DNA from: JBAYJY01 sp041664945
GTDB lineage: Bacteria; UBP15; UBA6099
DNA length: 21,804 bases
Direction of reading: 5' to 3'
Assembly (NCBI GenBank): GCA_041664945.1
Contig: JBAYJY010000071.1
Coordinates: forward strand, 1 to 21,804
Numbering within the stretch: position 1 is the first letter of the stretch; the number at the start of each line of letters is the position of its first letter. Shown here one piece after another: positions 8,356 through 15,470 of the stretch. The position numbers and the translations under genes were made by a program. Below the pieces are notes generated by a model that did no database searches, was not told the origin of the DNA, and saw nothing but the letters and a program-made list of their open reading frames with translations.

Positions 8356-8439
8356 AAACAAAGAGATTATAAGGCAATCTGACAACGCCATTATTAGTTG
8401 TGGTGAGAATAGCACATAAACGCCGGGAGGGAATTCTCG

Positions 8440-9942
8440 ATGCAGTCCGCGCAGACACAGATAATAGTAGTTGACGACGAGAAAACCATCCGCGACGGCT
8501 GTTCGATTATTTTAAAAGAGGCCAATTACGGAGTTGAGTTGGCAGAAGACGGGCAGGCCGGACTTGAAAAAGTCGAGGCTGGCAAGTTTGATATAGCGAT
8601 TGTGGATTTGAAGATGCCGCGCTTGTCCGGGATCGAATTCATTGAAGCGGTGCAGCGCAAGAATATAGAAATTGTGCCGATAGTGATAACCGGATACGCG
8701 TCGATATCGTCGGCGGTGGAAGCGATGAAGATGGGCGCATACGATTACCTGTCGAAACCTTTCACGCCGGACGAACTTTTGTACATAGTGCAGCGCGCCG
8801 AGGAGACGGTGCGGCTGAGGAAAATCAGAAAGCAACTGCTCGAGGAGCGAGCGAGGAGCCTTAAAGATATTGCTTATGAAAAGGGCCGCCTCAAAACAAT
8901 ATTAGAAAGCATAGCCGATGGAATAATCGTGACGGACAAGGACGGCAGGATCGTTTTGACCAACCCGTCTCTGTGTTCGCTGTTGTCGGTGGAGGATGCG
9001 GCGACGGACATGACGGCGGAACTGATCGAGAAGATCGGCGACGCGCTGAAGGTTATCTCGGACGGCGCAGGAATGGGATACTCGAAGGTTGAGGAGGAGA
9101 TAGTTCTTGGCGAGGGCGGCAAGCTTGTGGTGTCTGTCTCGCTGGCGCCTGTGCAGAATGAGGAAAACGAAACGATCGGTTCGGTCGCGGTGCTGCGCGA
9201 CATAACGAAGCTTAAGGAACTCGACCGAGCGAAGTTCAATTTCGTGCGTATGGTGACGCATGATCTGAAAGCGCCGGTCGGCGCGATTCAGGGATATCTC
9301 GACCTTATACTTGACGGGTTGCTGGACGGCAAACCAGAGAAGCAGCGCGAGGTGCTCGAACGCTCACGGGAACGCGCGGCGGCGCTGCTCAAGCTGATAG
9401 CCGACCTGCTATCGGTGATGAAGTCGAAATCCGGACTCGTGCGTCGCAATTTCGAGTCGATCGCGCTGGAGGATGTGGTCAATGAAATAATCACATTTCT
9501 AAAAGTCAAAGCGGACGAGTCTGAGATAACCTTGAGGCTGGAAGTCGAGCCTGATTTCCCGAAAGTGGACGCCGACCGCTCGAACATGGAAGAACTGCTG
9601 ACGAATCTTGTTTCAAACGCGATCACATATAACAAAAAGGGCGGCGCGGTGACGGTTTTGCTTCGAAGGCATGGCAACCACCAAGTGATAATCGAGTGCG
9701 CGGATACCGGCATAGGAATACCGCCGGAAGCGGTTCCGCGCCTGTTCGAGGAATTCTTTCGCGTTCGCAGCGAAGCCACACACAAGATTTCAGGGACCGG
9801 GCTTGGGCTGTCGATAGTGAAAGATATAGTGGAAGCCCACGGTGGCCGCATAACCGTGGAGTCCGAGCTGGGCAAAGGGACTTCGTTCAAGGCCTATCTT
9901 CCGATACAGAGGAAGGCAGAGCGAGGGGAGCCTATTTGCTGA
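8440..9942 (+). CDS. REC-PAS-histidine kinase hybrid
   Basis: A soluble 500-residue kinase controlled by its own N-terminal receiver. REC (about 5-125) has acidic pocket D12/D13, phospho-acceptor D56, T84 and K106. A helical linker (120-150) leads to a PAS domain (about 150-258, ESIADGIIVTDKDGRIVLTNP). HisKA follows with VTHDLKAPVG (His274), then HATPase with NLVSNAITYN, DTGIGIPPEA and GTGLGLSIVK. The REC-first order means an upstream kinase could modulate this kinase, a relay architecture. It has no membrane helix, and the PAS ligand cannot be read from sequence. GGGAGGG (8425-8431) lies 8 nt before ATG 8440. It is first in an operon with three further signalling genes; the next starts 51 nt downstream. 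Confidence 0.92.
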   Translation: MQSAQTQIIVVDDEKTIRDGCSIILKEANYGVELAEDGQAGLEKVEAGKFDIAIVDLKMPRLSGIEFIEAVQRKNIEIVPIVITGYASISSAVEAMKMGAYDYLSKPFTPDELLYIVQRAEETVRLRKIRKQLLEERARSLKDIAYEKGRLKTILESIADGIIVTDKDGRIVLTNPSLCSLLSVEDAATDMTAELIEKIGDALKVISDGAGMGYSKVEEEIVLGEGGKLVVSVSLAPVQNEENETIGSVAVLRDITKLKELDRAKFNFVRMVTHDLKAPVGAIQGYLDLILDGLLDGKPEKQREVLERSRERAAALLKLIADLLSVMKSKSGLVRRNFESIALEDVVNEIITFLKVKADESEITLRLEVEPDFPKVDADRSNMEELLTNLVSNAITYNKKGGAVTVLLRRHGNHQVIIECADTGIGIPPEAVPRLFEEFFRVRSEATHKISGTGLGLSIVKDIVEAHGGRITVESELGKGTSFKAYLPIQRKAERGEPIC

Positions 9943-9993
9943 ACAGGGACAGCGCCGAGAAAAGGCCGAAAGGCGCGCCGGAGGCAGCCGTTA

Positions 9994-10407
9994 ATGAATC
10001 AAACCATGAAGCGCATTCTCGTCATTGATGACGACCCCGACTTCACGAGCATCATAAGCACAATACTTGAGACGAGCGATTATGAGGTAATCGTCGCCTC
10101 GGATCCCAAGGAAGGATTCGCCGTCGCGCGCGAACAAAAGCCCGACCTTATACTTCTCGATGTGATTTTCTATGGGGACACGCTCGGCTTTGAATACTGT
10201 CGCAAGCTGAAAAAGGAACCTGAGACAGCGGCCATCCCGGTCGTGATGGTCACCAGCGTAGGCGATGTTTACGGAGTTGATTTCTGGCCCTCGGATCCGG
10301 ATATGCTGCCTGCGGACGATTATATTTCCAAGCCAATCCGGCAGGTGGACCTGCTTGCGCGCATCGAAAAAATATTATCGGAGAAAAAATCCGGAGGCGG
10401 CGCATGA
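9994..10407 (+). CDS. Stand-alone receiver protein, atypical loop type
   Basis: A 137-residue single-domain response regulator without output domain, so it probably passes phosphate on or acts by protein contact. The acidic pocket is D12/D13/D14 and the phospho-acceptor D56. Two features depart from CheY-like receivers. After D56 the usual 'MP..DG' turn is replaced by VIFYGDTLGF, with the glycine at +9 rather than +8. Between T/S of beta4 and K of beta5 lies a longer Gly/Pro/aromatic segment (VTSVGDVYGVDF...LPADDYISKP). The receiver at 17265-17651 has the same two features. GGAGG (9980-9984) precedes ATG 9994. The end overlaps the next kinase gene by 4 nt (ATGA). Confidence 0.9.
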   Translation: MNQTMKRILVIDDDPDFTSIISTILETSDYEVIVASDPKEGFAVAREQKPDLILLDVIFYGDTLGFEYCRKLKKEPETAAIPVVMVTSVGDVYGVDFWPSDPDMLPADDYISKPIRQVDLLARIEKILSEKKSGGGA

Positions 10408-11420
10408 CAGACGACACAAATTCAGAGCGCGCCCGTATCTGGCGTTTCTTCCGCCCGGCTTCAGTAATATTGACGGTCGCTCTTGCGGCTGATCTCGCGG
10501 CTATTGCCATGTGGCCGTCCGCCCAGAAAGTTTTGGTGATATTTGCCGCTGCGTTTACAGCGTTGCTTTGTCTGTTTCTATGGCGCGCGCTCTCGATCGC
10601 CGAGTCGGCGACTGATATCTGCGCCCGGCTTCTCGAACAGGAACGCGCGGCGCGAGCCGCAGTCGAAGTCCGCAACAGGCAACTCGAAAACACAATAGGG
10701 AAGCTTGAGGAAGTCGAACGGATAAAAAAGAATTTCCTGCTGATGGCGTCGCACCAGATGCGCTCGCCTCTTGTGGCGATCCAGAGCGTGATCCGGGTGA
10801 TAGTCTCCGGCGCGATCGGCGGAGATGACGAGTCTGTCAAACATTTGCTACAGCAGGCATACGACCGGTCCGAAGATATGCTCGGAATGGTGAACGATAT
10901 ACTCGATCTCGCGGAGGCGAAGGTTGAAAAGGACGAAGGCACGGAGCAGACCGACGCCGCGGCTGAATTGAACGCGGTGGTTTCGCTTCTCAGGCCGACG
11001 GCCGCGGAGCGCGGAATCACTATAGAGACGGATGTCGCGGCAGGGCTGCCAATGGCGCGAGTCGCCAGAAAATCAGTCAATCACATTTTTACGAATCTCG
11101 TGGACAACGCGATAAAGTATTCGAAGGATAACACGGTCGTTCGCGTCAAACTCGTTGCGGAAGGCGACAGGATGCGGATCGACGTCGCCGACCAAGGCAT
11201 AGGAATTCCGCAGGAAGCGCAACAGAAAATATTCAAGGAATTCTTCCGCGCGGACAACGCGAAGATGCTGATAAAACAGGGCACCGGCCTCGGGCTCGCG
11301 ATCGTTCAGAACATCGTTCAGAACCTCGGCGGAGACATCTCTTTCGTATCAAAGGAAAATGAGGGAACGACATTCACGGCGCGAGTTCCGTTCACGCCGT
11401 CGCCGCAGACAGGAGCGTGA
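10404..11420 (+). CDS. Membrane-bound sensor histidine kinase
   Basis: 338 residues. Two hydrophobic helices (about 19-37 and 43-62) with almost no periplasmic loop between them are followed by a coiled coil (about 75-107), HisKA with MASHQMRSPL (His117) and HATPase with FTNLVDNAIKYS, DQGIGIPQEA and GTGLGLAIVQ. With no extracellular sensor domain, it probably senses membrane or cytoplasmic state or takes input from a partner protein. It overlaps the preceding receiver gene by 4 nt and has GGAGG 6 nt upstream. The receiver gene after it starts 4 nt past its stop. Its HisKA region (QS..RV..SGA) is paralogous to the minus-strand kinase at 18252-18992. Confidence 0.92.
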   Translation: MTDDTNSERARIWRFFRPASVILTVALAADLAAIAMWPSAQKVLVIFAAAFTALLCLFLWRALSIAESATDICARLLEQERAARAAVEVRNRQLENTIGKLEEVERIKKNFLLMASHQMRSPLVAIQSVIRVIVSGAIGGDDESVKHLLQQAYDRSEDMLGMVNDILDLAEAKVEKDEGTEQTDAAAELNAVVSLLRPTAAERGITIETDVAAGLPMARVARKSVNHIFTNLVDNAIKYSKDNTVVRVKLVAEGDRMRIDVADQGIGIPQEAQQKIFKEFFRADNAKMLIKQGTGLGLAIVQNIVQNLGGDISFVSKENEGTTFTARVPFTPSPQTGA

Positions 11421-11424
11421 CTCT

Positions 11425-11814
11425 ATGACTGCCGGGAAAATCCTGATTATTGATGACGACACGGCGATAGTTGAATCGCTTAAAGTGCTTCTTTCCATTA
11501 AAGGCTACGAAACCGAAACCGCCTGCGACGGCGAGGAAGGACTCTGCAAGGCGAAAGAACTAAGTCCGGATCTGATTCTTCTCGACCTCCTTCTTCCTCA
11601 GCAGGACGGTTTCATGATTTTCAAAAAGCTCAGGCTGGAGGCAAACACACGGACCACGCCGGTCATCGTGCTTTCTTCTTTCTCCGAAAGACCGGACCTT
11701 CCTTCAGGCGAAAGCCTCGGCGACGAGCTTTCTCCGGATATGTTCATCCCGAAACCGATCGATCCGATGAAACTGCTCGAAAAGATCAAAGGCCTCATGC
11801 CATCCGCGAGCTGA
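11425..11814 (+). CDS. Stand-alone receiver protein paired with membrane kinase
   Basis: A 129-residue single REC domain (D10/D11/D12 pocket, phospho-acceptor D54 in LILLDLLLPQQDG). The segment between beta4 and beta5 is an extended polar loop (LSSFSERPDLPSGESLGDELSPD before MFIPKP) in place of the normal short alpha4 region. It closely resembles the receiver at 17851-18231 (shared LSSF, GE, KP.DP..LL..IK), and both are encoded directly after a paralogous kinase. AGGAG lies 9 nt before ATG 11425. The frame also extends upstream to 11359, but that would overlap the kinase gene and adds an arginine-rich artefact. Confidence 0.9.
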   Translation: MTAGKILIIDDDTAIVESLKVLLSIKGYETETACDGEEGLCKAKELSPDLILLDLLLPQQDGFMIFKKLRLEANTRTTPVIVLSSFSERPDLPSGESLGDELSPDMFIPKPIDPMKLLEKIKGLMPSAS

Positions 11815-11869
11815 CGAGTTTCAGCGGCAAAACCGATTAAATAATAAGGTTTAAATAATACAGAGCTTG

Positions 11870-11898
11870 TTGACAATTATAAGTTCATGTTATAAACT
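11870..11898 (+). promoter_or_regulatory. Putative promoter of the MerR-REC gene
   Basis: TTGACA (11870-11875), followed by TATAAA (11891-11896, spacer 15) or TAAACT (11893-11898, spacer 17). The spacer holds ATAAGTTCATG, like ATAAGTTAATG after the TTGACA of the 8326 promoter. AAGTTCATGTTATAA recurs as AAGTTCGTTATAA upstream of hydB (12756-12768). Confidence 0.45.
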
Positions 11899-11940
11899 CG
11901 ATACTACATTGCTTGTCAAAAACTTTTGGTGTCTGTTTTT

Positions 11941-11961
11941 GCCTTTAGTAAAGGCGTTTTT
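11941..11961 (+). promoter_or_regulatory. Terminator-like hairpin in the MerR-REC leader
   Basis: GCCTTT (11941-11946), loop AGT, AAAGGC (11950-11955), then G and five T. It lies only 22 nt before the start codon. GTTTTTG (11956-11962) can also pair with an upstream CAAAAAC (11917-11923), so two alternative leader structures are possible. An attenuator role is inference. Confidence 0.35.
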
Positions 11962-11982
11962 GGACCATTAGAGGAGAAAATA

Positions 11983-12663
11983 ATGGACGAATCCCGACGG
12001 CCCATTCTTTCTATAGGCGTCGTCGCCGAAATACTCGGAGTCTCGGTCCAGACACTCCGTTTATGGGAGACGAAAGGCCTTATCAGCCCATCGCGCAAGG
12101 GTAAAGACCGCTATTATTCCGAAGAGGATATGGCGCGTCTCAAATATATCAAGCATCTTTTGCATGAAAAAAAATTGAACACATACGGTGTGCGGGAAGT
12201 TTTGCTGAAAGAGGGTTGGGCGTTGAGCGATCCGATTGAGGACAAAGCGGAGCATGAAGACGCGAGCGCGGACCCTCGGCCTGATGCCGGCGCGGGCAAA
12301 GTGATTCTTGTTGTCGACGATGACCCTGACCACACTAATATAATAAGAACAGTATTGGAGAGAAACGGGTTTCGCGTTGTGACGGCTATGACCGGCAGGG
12401 AAGGGTTGTCGAAACTTGAAACGTCGTGCCCCGACCTGGTGATTCTGGACATAATGATTCCCGATGTTGACGGAATAGAGATATGCAAGGGCATTAAATC
12501 GAATTCGGCTACTGCATCATTGCCGGTTTATATAATGAGCAGCATGCCTGAGAATATCAGGACAAAATTCGGCATCAGTGAACTTCCGGGGGACGCTTTC
12601 GCGCAGAAACCCATCCAACCGTCGGAAGTCATCAGGGAAATCAAGCGGCTTTTGGCGCTCTAA
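11983..12663 (+). CDS. MerR-family DNA-binding domain fused to a C-terminal REC domain
   Basis: 226 residues. The N-terminal MerR winged helix-turn-helix (about 8-80) shows LSIGVVAEILGVSVQTLRLWETKGLI and the wing RKGKDRYYSEEDMARL. A charged linker (about 85-104) joins it to a receiver domain (about 105-226) with VVDDDPDH and LVILDIMIPDVDG (phospho-acceptor Asp) and KP near the end. MerR proteins normally carry a C-terminal effector domain; here a receiver takes that place, so phosphorylation would set DNA binding or distortion. It is the only DNA-binding response regulator in the window, lies between the signalling operon and the hydrogenase operon, and ends about 60 bp before the hydB promoter. 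I chose ATG 11983 because GAGGAG is 6 nt upstream; the frame extends to 11926 without a ribosome site. Confidence 0.93.
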   Translation: MDESRRPILSIGVVAEILGVSVQTLRLWETKGLISPSRKGKDRYYSEEDMARLKYIKHLLHEKKLNTYGVREVLLKEGWALSDPIEDKAEHEDASADPRPDAGAGKVILVVDDDPDHTNIIRTVLERNGFRVVTAMTGREGLSKLETSCPDLVILDIMIPDVDGIEICKGIKSNSATASLPVYIMSSMPENIRTKFGISELPGDAFAQKPIQPSEVIREIKRLLAL

Positions 12664-12705
12664 TAGAAAATACAGCAGTAATAACAACAAAAATACTTTT
12701 AAAAA

Positions 12706-12744
12706 ATAACTGAATTAGCATCTTGACAGATAACTGGATTAGCC
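12706..12744. repeat. Direct repeats flanking the hydB -35 box, candidate operator
   Basis: ATAACTGAATTAGCA (12706-12720) and ATAACTGGATTAGCC (12730-12744) match at 13 of 15 positions with a 24-bp period. The TTGACA lies between them and the second copy fills the -35/-10 spacer. This placement is typical of an activator or MerR-type site. Confidence 0.5.
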
Positions 12745-12752
12745 TTATTCTT
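12724..12752 (+). promoter_or_regulatory. Putative promoter of the hydrogenase operon
   Basis: TTGACA (12724-12729), 17-bp spacer, TATTCT (12747-12752, 4/6). The 5' leader would be about 77 nt. The box lies within direct repeats, and a palindromic GTTATAAC (12762-12769) follows near +10. Confidence 0.5.
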
Positions 12753-12798
12753 TACAAGTTCGTTATAACATTACATGGTAAGAAGGCTATTATATCAA

Positions 12799-12823
12799 CT
12801 TTAGTGAAAAAAATCACTTAAAG
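12799..12823 (+). promoter_or_regulatory. Inverted repeat overlapping the hydB ribosome binding site
   Basis: CTTTAGTGA (12799-12807), six A, TCACTTAAAG (12814-12823): nine pairs with one bulged base. The right arm includes the start of the AAGGAGGG ribosome site (12821-12828). As DNA, the core is GTGA-N6-TCAC, the CRP/FNR spacing; as RNA it is a hairpin that partly covers the ribosome site. The sequence does not decide between the two. Confidence 0.4.
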
Positions 12824-12835
12824 GAGGGAAAATCG

Positions 12836-13831
12836 TTGGAAACATTTCTTACCGGCGAAAAAGTCCCTGATCTTGTTCGGCATCTATCTAAAGACTATTG
12901 CGTGATAGCGCCGACGGCCAAGGGACCGACGTTCGTCTTCTCGGAAGTAGAAGACCCGGCATCTGTTGTAGTCAATTACAACACGACAATTCTGCCCCCG
13001 AAGAAGTATTTCATGCCTTCGAAAGAAGAATTGTTGAGTTTCGACAAATCCAGCGGCGCGGTAAGCGCGCCGGTAGTGGATGGAAAGCCGAAGGTAATGG
13101 TAGGCGTCCACAGCTACGACATGCAGGGCATCCTGCGTCTGGACGAGCTAATGAAGGAAGGCAATCCCGACAAAACATATCTTGCGAGGCGCCAGAATAC
13201 ATATTTCATCGGCGTGGCATTCTCGCCGGATGATTATCATTTTTGCGAATCAGTCGGGATAGGGATTTGCGACACGGAAGGTTTTGATGCATTTTTGATG
13301 CTGGCCGACGGCGGATATATTTTGAAGACGCTGACGCCGGCGGGCGAGAAGATGCTGAAAGGCTTCGAGGGTTCCGCGGGAACGGCGAAAGCGCTGCCGC
13401 CCGACACGGCTTTCAAGAAAAAGATCATGCCCGATTTGTCGCGCATTCCTGCGATTCTCGACAAAGCGTACACGACTGGAATATGGAAAGCCGAAGGCGA
13501 GAAGTGTTTTTCCTGCGGCTCGTGCAATTTAGTATGCCCGACCTGCTACTGCTTCGACGTCTTGGACGAGATCAACCTCGACATGACGACGGGCGTGCGG
13601 TCGCGTGTGTGGGATGCCTGCCAGTTGACGACGTTCGCCGAAGTGGCGGGCGGCGAAAATTTCAGGCATAAGCGAGAGGGTCGCGTGCGGCACCGGGTTT
13701 ACCGCAAGTTCCGCTATCTTAGCGACAAGTACGCGAAACCATTCTGCGTAGGCTGCGGGCGCTGCAACAGGGCCTGCACCGCGAAGATAAGCATTGTGGA
13801 CATGGTAAACGAAGCGGCGGCGTCTGTTTGA
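12836..13831 (+). CDS. hydB: [NiFe] hydrogenase (group 3b-type) beta subunit, Fe-S electron-transfer protein
   Basis: Electron-transfer subunit of a cytoplasmic heterotetrameric NAD(P)-linked hydrogenase (sulfhydrogenase type), related to anaerobic sulfite reductase subunit A. The 331-residue product has an N-terminal alpha/beta region with no Cys clusters and two [4Fe-4S] motifs near the C-terminus: C224/C227/C230/C234 (CFSCGSCNLVCP) and C304/C307/C310/C314 (CVGCGRCNRACT), plus CYC at 237-239. It passes electrons between the gamma-subunit flavin and the delta-subunit clusters. The start is TTG 12836 with a strong AAGGAGGG 7 nt upstream. It is first in the hydBGDA order known from Pyrococcus furiosus sulfhydrogenase. 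Confidence 0.92.
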   Translation: METFLTGEKVPDLVRHLSKDYCVIAPTAKGPTFVFSEVEDPASVVVNYNTTILPPKKYFMPSKEELLSFDKSSGAVSAPVVDGKPKVMVGVHSYDMQGILRLDELMKEGNPDKTYLARRQNTYFIGVAFSPDDYHFCESVGIGICDTEGFDAFLMLADGGYILKTLTPAGEKMLKGFEGSAGTAKALPPDTAFKKKIMPDLSRIPAILDKAYTTGIWKAEGEKCFSCGSCNLVCPTCYCFDVLDEINLDMTTGVRSRVWDACQLTTFAEVAGGENFRHKREGRVRHRVYRKFRYLSDKYAKPFCVGCGRCNRACTAKISIVDMVNEAAASV

Positions 13832-13887
13832 GCCGCGAAGCAATTTTCCGCGCCGATGCGCGCAGGGAATATTAAAGGAGATTCTCT

Positions 13888-14733
13888 ATGGCCGATCTCA
13901 GTCAGATAAATATTCAGGAAATTCCGGACAGTTTTGTTCCCATGATGTCGGAACTTGTCCGGGTGGAGCAGTTCACCGAAAAAGAGAAGTACTTCGAGAT
14001 CAAACTTCCGGGCGGCCGCGACCTCGGACACCAGCCCGGCCAGTTTGTCGAAGTCTCTATGTTCGGAATCGGAGAAGCCCCGATATCCGTATCATCTTCT
14101 CCGGGCAAAAAAGGAACATTTGAAATTGTCGTGCGGGCGGTGGGCGATGTATCAAACGCGCTGCACTGTATGAAGGTCGGGGATAAAGTGGGAATCCGCG
14201 GTCCGTTCGGCAAGGGTTTTGACGTAAACGAGCTTAAAGGCAAGGATCTGCTTTTTATCGGCGGCGGCATCGGGATGGTTCCGCTCCGCTCGCTCGTTAA
14301 TTACTCGATTGAGAACAAGAAGGACTATGGCCGCCTGATAATGCTGTACGGCGCGAAAACGCCGTCCGAACTTCTTTTCAAAGATGAGCTTCAATACTGG
14401 GAAAAGAACACGGAATATCATGTCACGGTGGACAGGGGCGACAAGGACTGGAAAGGCAACGTGGGAGTAATCACCACGCTTATCCCGCCGTTGCAGCTCG
14501 ATCTTAAGAGAACCGTCGCGGTAGTTGTCGGGCCGCCGATCATGTACAAATTCGCCATTATGGCGCTTCATTCGAAAGGCTTCGCGGACGAACAGATTGT
14601 CGTTTCGCTCGAACGCCGGATGAAATGCGGCATCGGCAAATGCGGCCACTGCCAGATCAATCACACTTATGTCTGTCAGGACGGGCCGGTGTTCAACTAC
14701 GCGAAAATCCGCGATATGGAGGAGGCCATTTAA
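13888..14733 (+). CDS. hydG: [NiFe] hydrogenase gamma subunit, FAD/NAD(P)-binding
   Basis: Diaphorase subunit exchanging electrons with NAD(H) or NADP(H). The 281-residue product has a ferredoxin-reductase FAD domain (GQFVEVSMFG, APISVSSSP, FEIVVRAVGDVSNAL), a nucleotide-binding domain (LLFIGGGIGMVPLRSL, VVVGPPIMY) and a C-terminal [2Fe-2S] motif C247-x4-C252-x2-C255-x7-C263 as in dihydroorotate dehydrogenase PyrK-type proteins. The cofactor preference cannot be read safely. AAAGGAG lies 7 nt before ATG 13888, and the stop overlaps the delta-subunit start by one base (TAATG). The symbol follows the Pyrococcus naming and is unrelated to the [FeFe] maturase HydG. Confidence 0.93.
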   Translation: MADLSQINIQEIPDSFVPMMSELVRVEQFTEKEKYFEIKLPGGRDLGHQPGQFVEVSMFGIGEAPISVSSSPGKKGTFEIVVRAVGDVSNALHCMKVGDKVGIRGPFGKGFDVNELKGKDLLFIGGGIGMVPLRSLVNYSIENKKDYGRLIMLYGAKTPSELLFKDELQYWEKNTEYHVTVDRGDKDWKGNVGVITTLIPPLQLDLKRTVAVVVGPPIMYKFAIMALHSKGFADEQIVVSLERRMKCGIGKCGHCQINHTYVCQDGPVFNYAKIRDMEEAI

Positions 14734-15470
14734 TGAAACCTAAAGTCGGTTTCTTCGATTTTACAGGCTGCGAGGGCTGTCAGCTTGCGATCGTAAACCT
14801 CGAGAACGAGATGCTCGATCTCGTCGGACTCGTTGACATCGTCAACTTCCGCGAAGCGATCTCTGACAAGGGGCAGGACTACGACATCGCATGCATCGAG
14901 GGCGGCATAAGCACCCCGACATGCGTTGAGCGGATAAATGAAATTCGCTCAAAAGCGAAAGTCCTCATCACGCTCGGCTCCTGCTCTTCGATAGGCGGCA
15001 TCAACTCGATCCGCAACGACCAGCCGATGGACGATGTTCGCCGCGCCGTATACGGCGAAAATCTTTATTGGTATCCCTCGATACCGGCGTTGCCGGTTAG
15101 CGCAGTCGTTAAGGTTGATTATGAGATTCCCGGCTGTCCGCTCGACGAGGACGAGTTCCTGCGCGTGCTTAGGGCGATTCTGCAAGGCAAGACGCCTGAC
15201 ATTCCGAAGTACCCCGTATGCGTCGAGTGCAAGCGCAAGGAAAATATTTGCGTGTACGAACTCGGCCAGTTCTGCATGGGGCCGGTCACGCGGGCCGGAT
15301 GCGACGCGCGCTGCCCGACATCGCAGCACTATTGTTACGGCTGCCGCGGGCTTGTGCCGGATCCGAACACGAACGCCGAAAAGACCGTGCTCGAGAACTA
15401 CGGACTTTCGGTTCCTGAAACACTGAAGAAGTTCTCTCTGTTCGATAACGCGATGGAGGGCTGGAAATGA
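14733..15470 (+). CDS. hydD: [NiFe] hydrogenase delta (small) subunit
   Basis: Small subunit carrying three Fe-S clusters that link the [NiFe] site to the beta subunit. The 245-residue product begins FFDFTGCEGCQL. Proximal cluster ligands are C13, C16, C84 (GSCSSIGG) and C135 (IPGCP). Two more clusters are supplied by C163/C166/C173/C181 and C190/C194/C201/C204. There is no twin-arginine signal, so the enzyme is cytoplasmic, as expected for group 3. I chose ATG 14733 because GGAGGAGG lies 7 nt upstream; the frame continues open to 14625 inside hydG. The stop overlaps hydA by 4 nt. Confidence 0.95.
   Translation: MKPKVGFFDFTGCEGCQLAIVNLENEMLDLVGLVDIVNFREAISDKGQDYDIACIEGGISTPTCVERINEIRSKAKVLITLGSCSSIGGINSIRNDQPMDDVRRAVYGENLYWYPSIPALPVSAVVKVDYEIPGCPLDEDEFLRVLRAILQGKTPDIPKYPVCVECKRKENICVYELGQFCMGPVTRAGCDARCPTSQHYCYGCRGLVPDPNTNAEKTVLENYGLSVPETLKKFSLFDNAMEGWK

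Larger units (their letters stand above)
8111..8439. other. Gene-free AT-rich region between sensor kinase and signalling operon
   Basis: 329 bp without a credible gene. It holds a probable weak terminator (8193-8223), a TTGACA promoter candidate (8326-8355) and AT-rich sequence with repeated AGTTAAT (8299-8305, 8336-8342). No tRNA, recognisable riboswitch or mobile-element remnant was seen. Confidence 0.7.

Noticed and set aside
10250..11080. 276-codon minus-strand open frame opposite the membrane kinase
   Set aside because: Serine/arginine-rich shadow; crosses two real genes.
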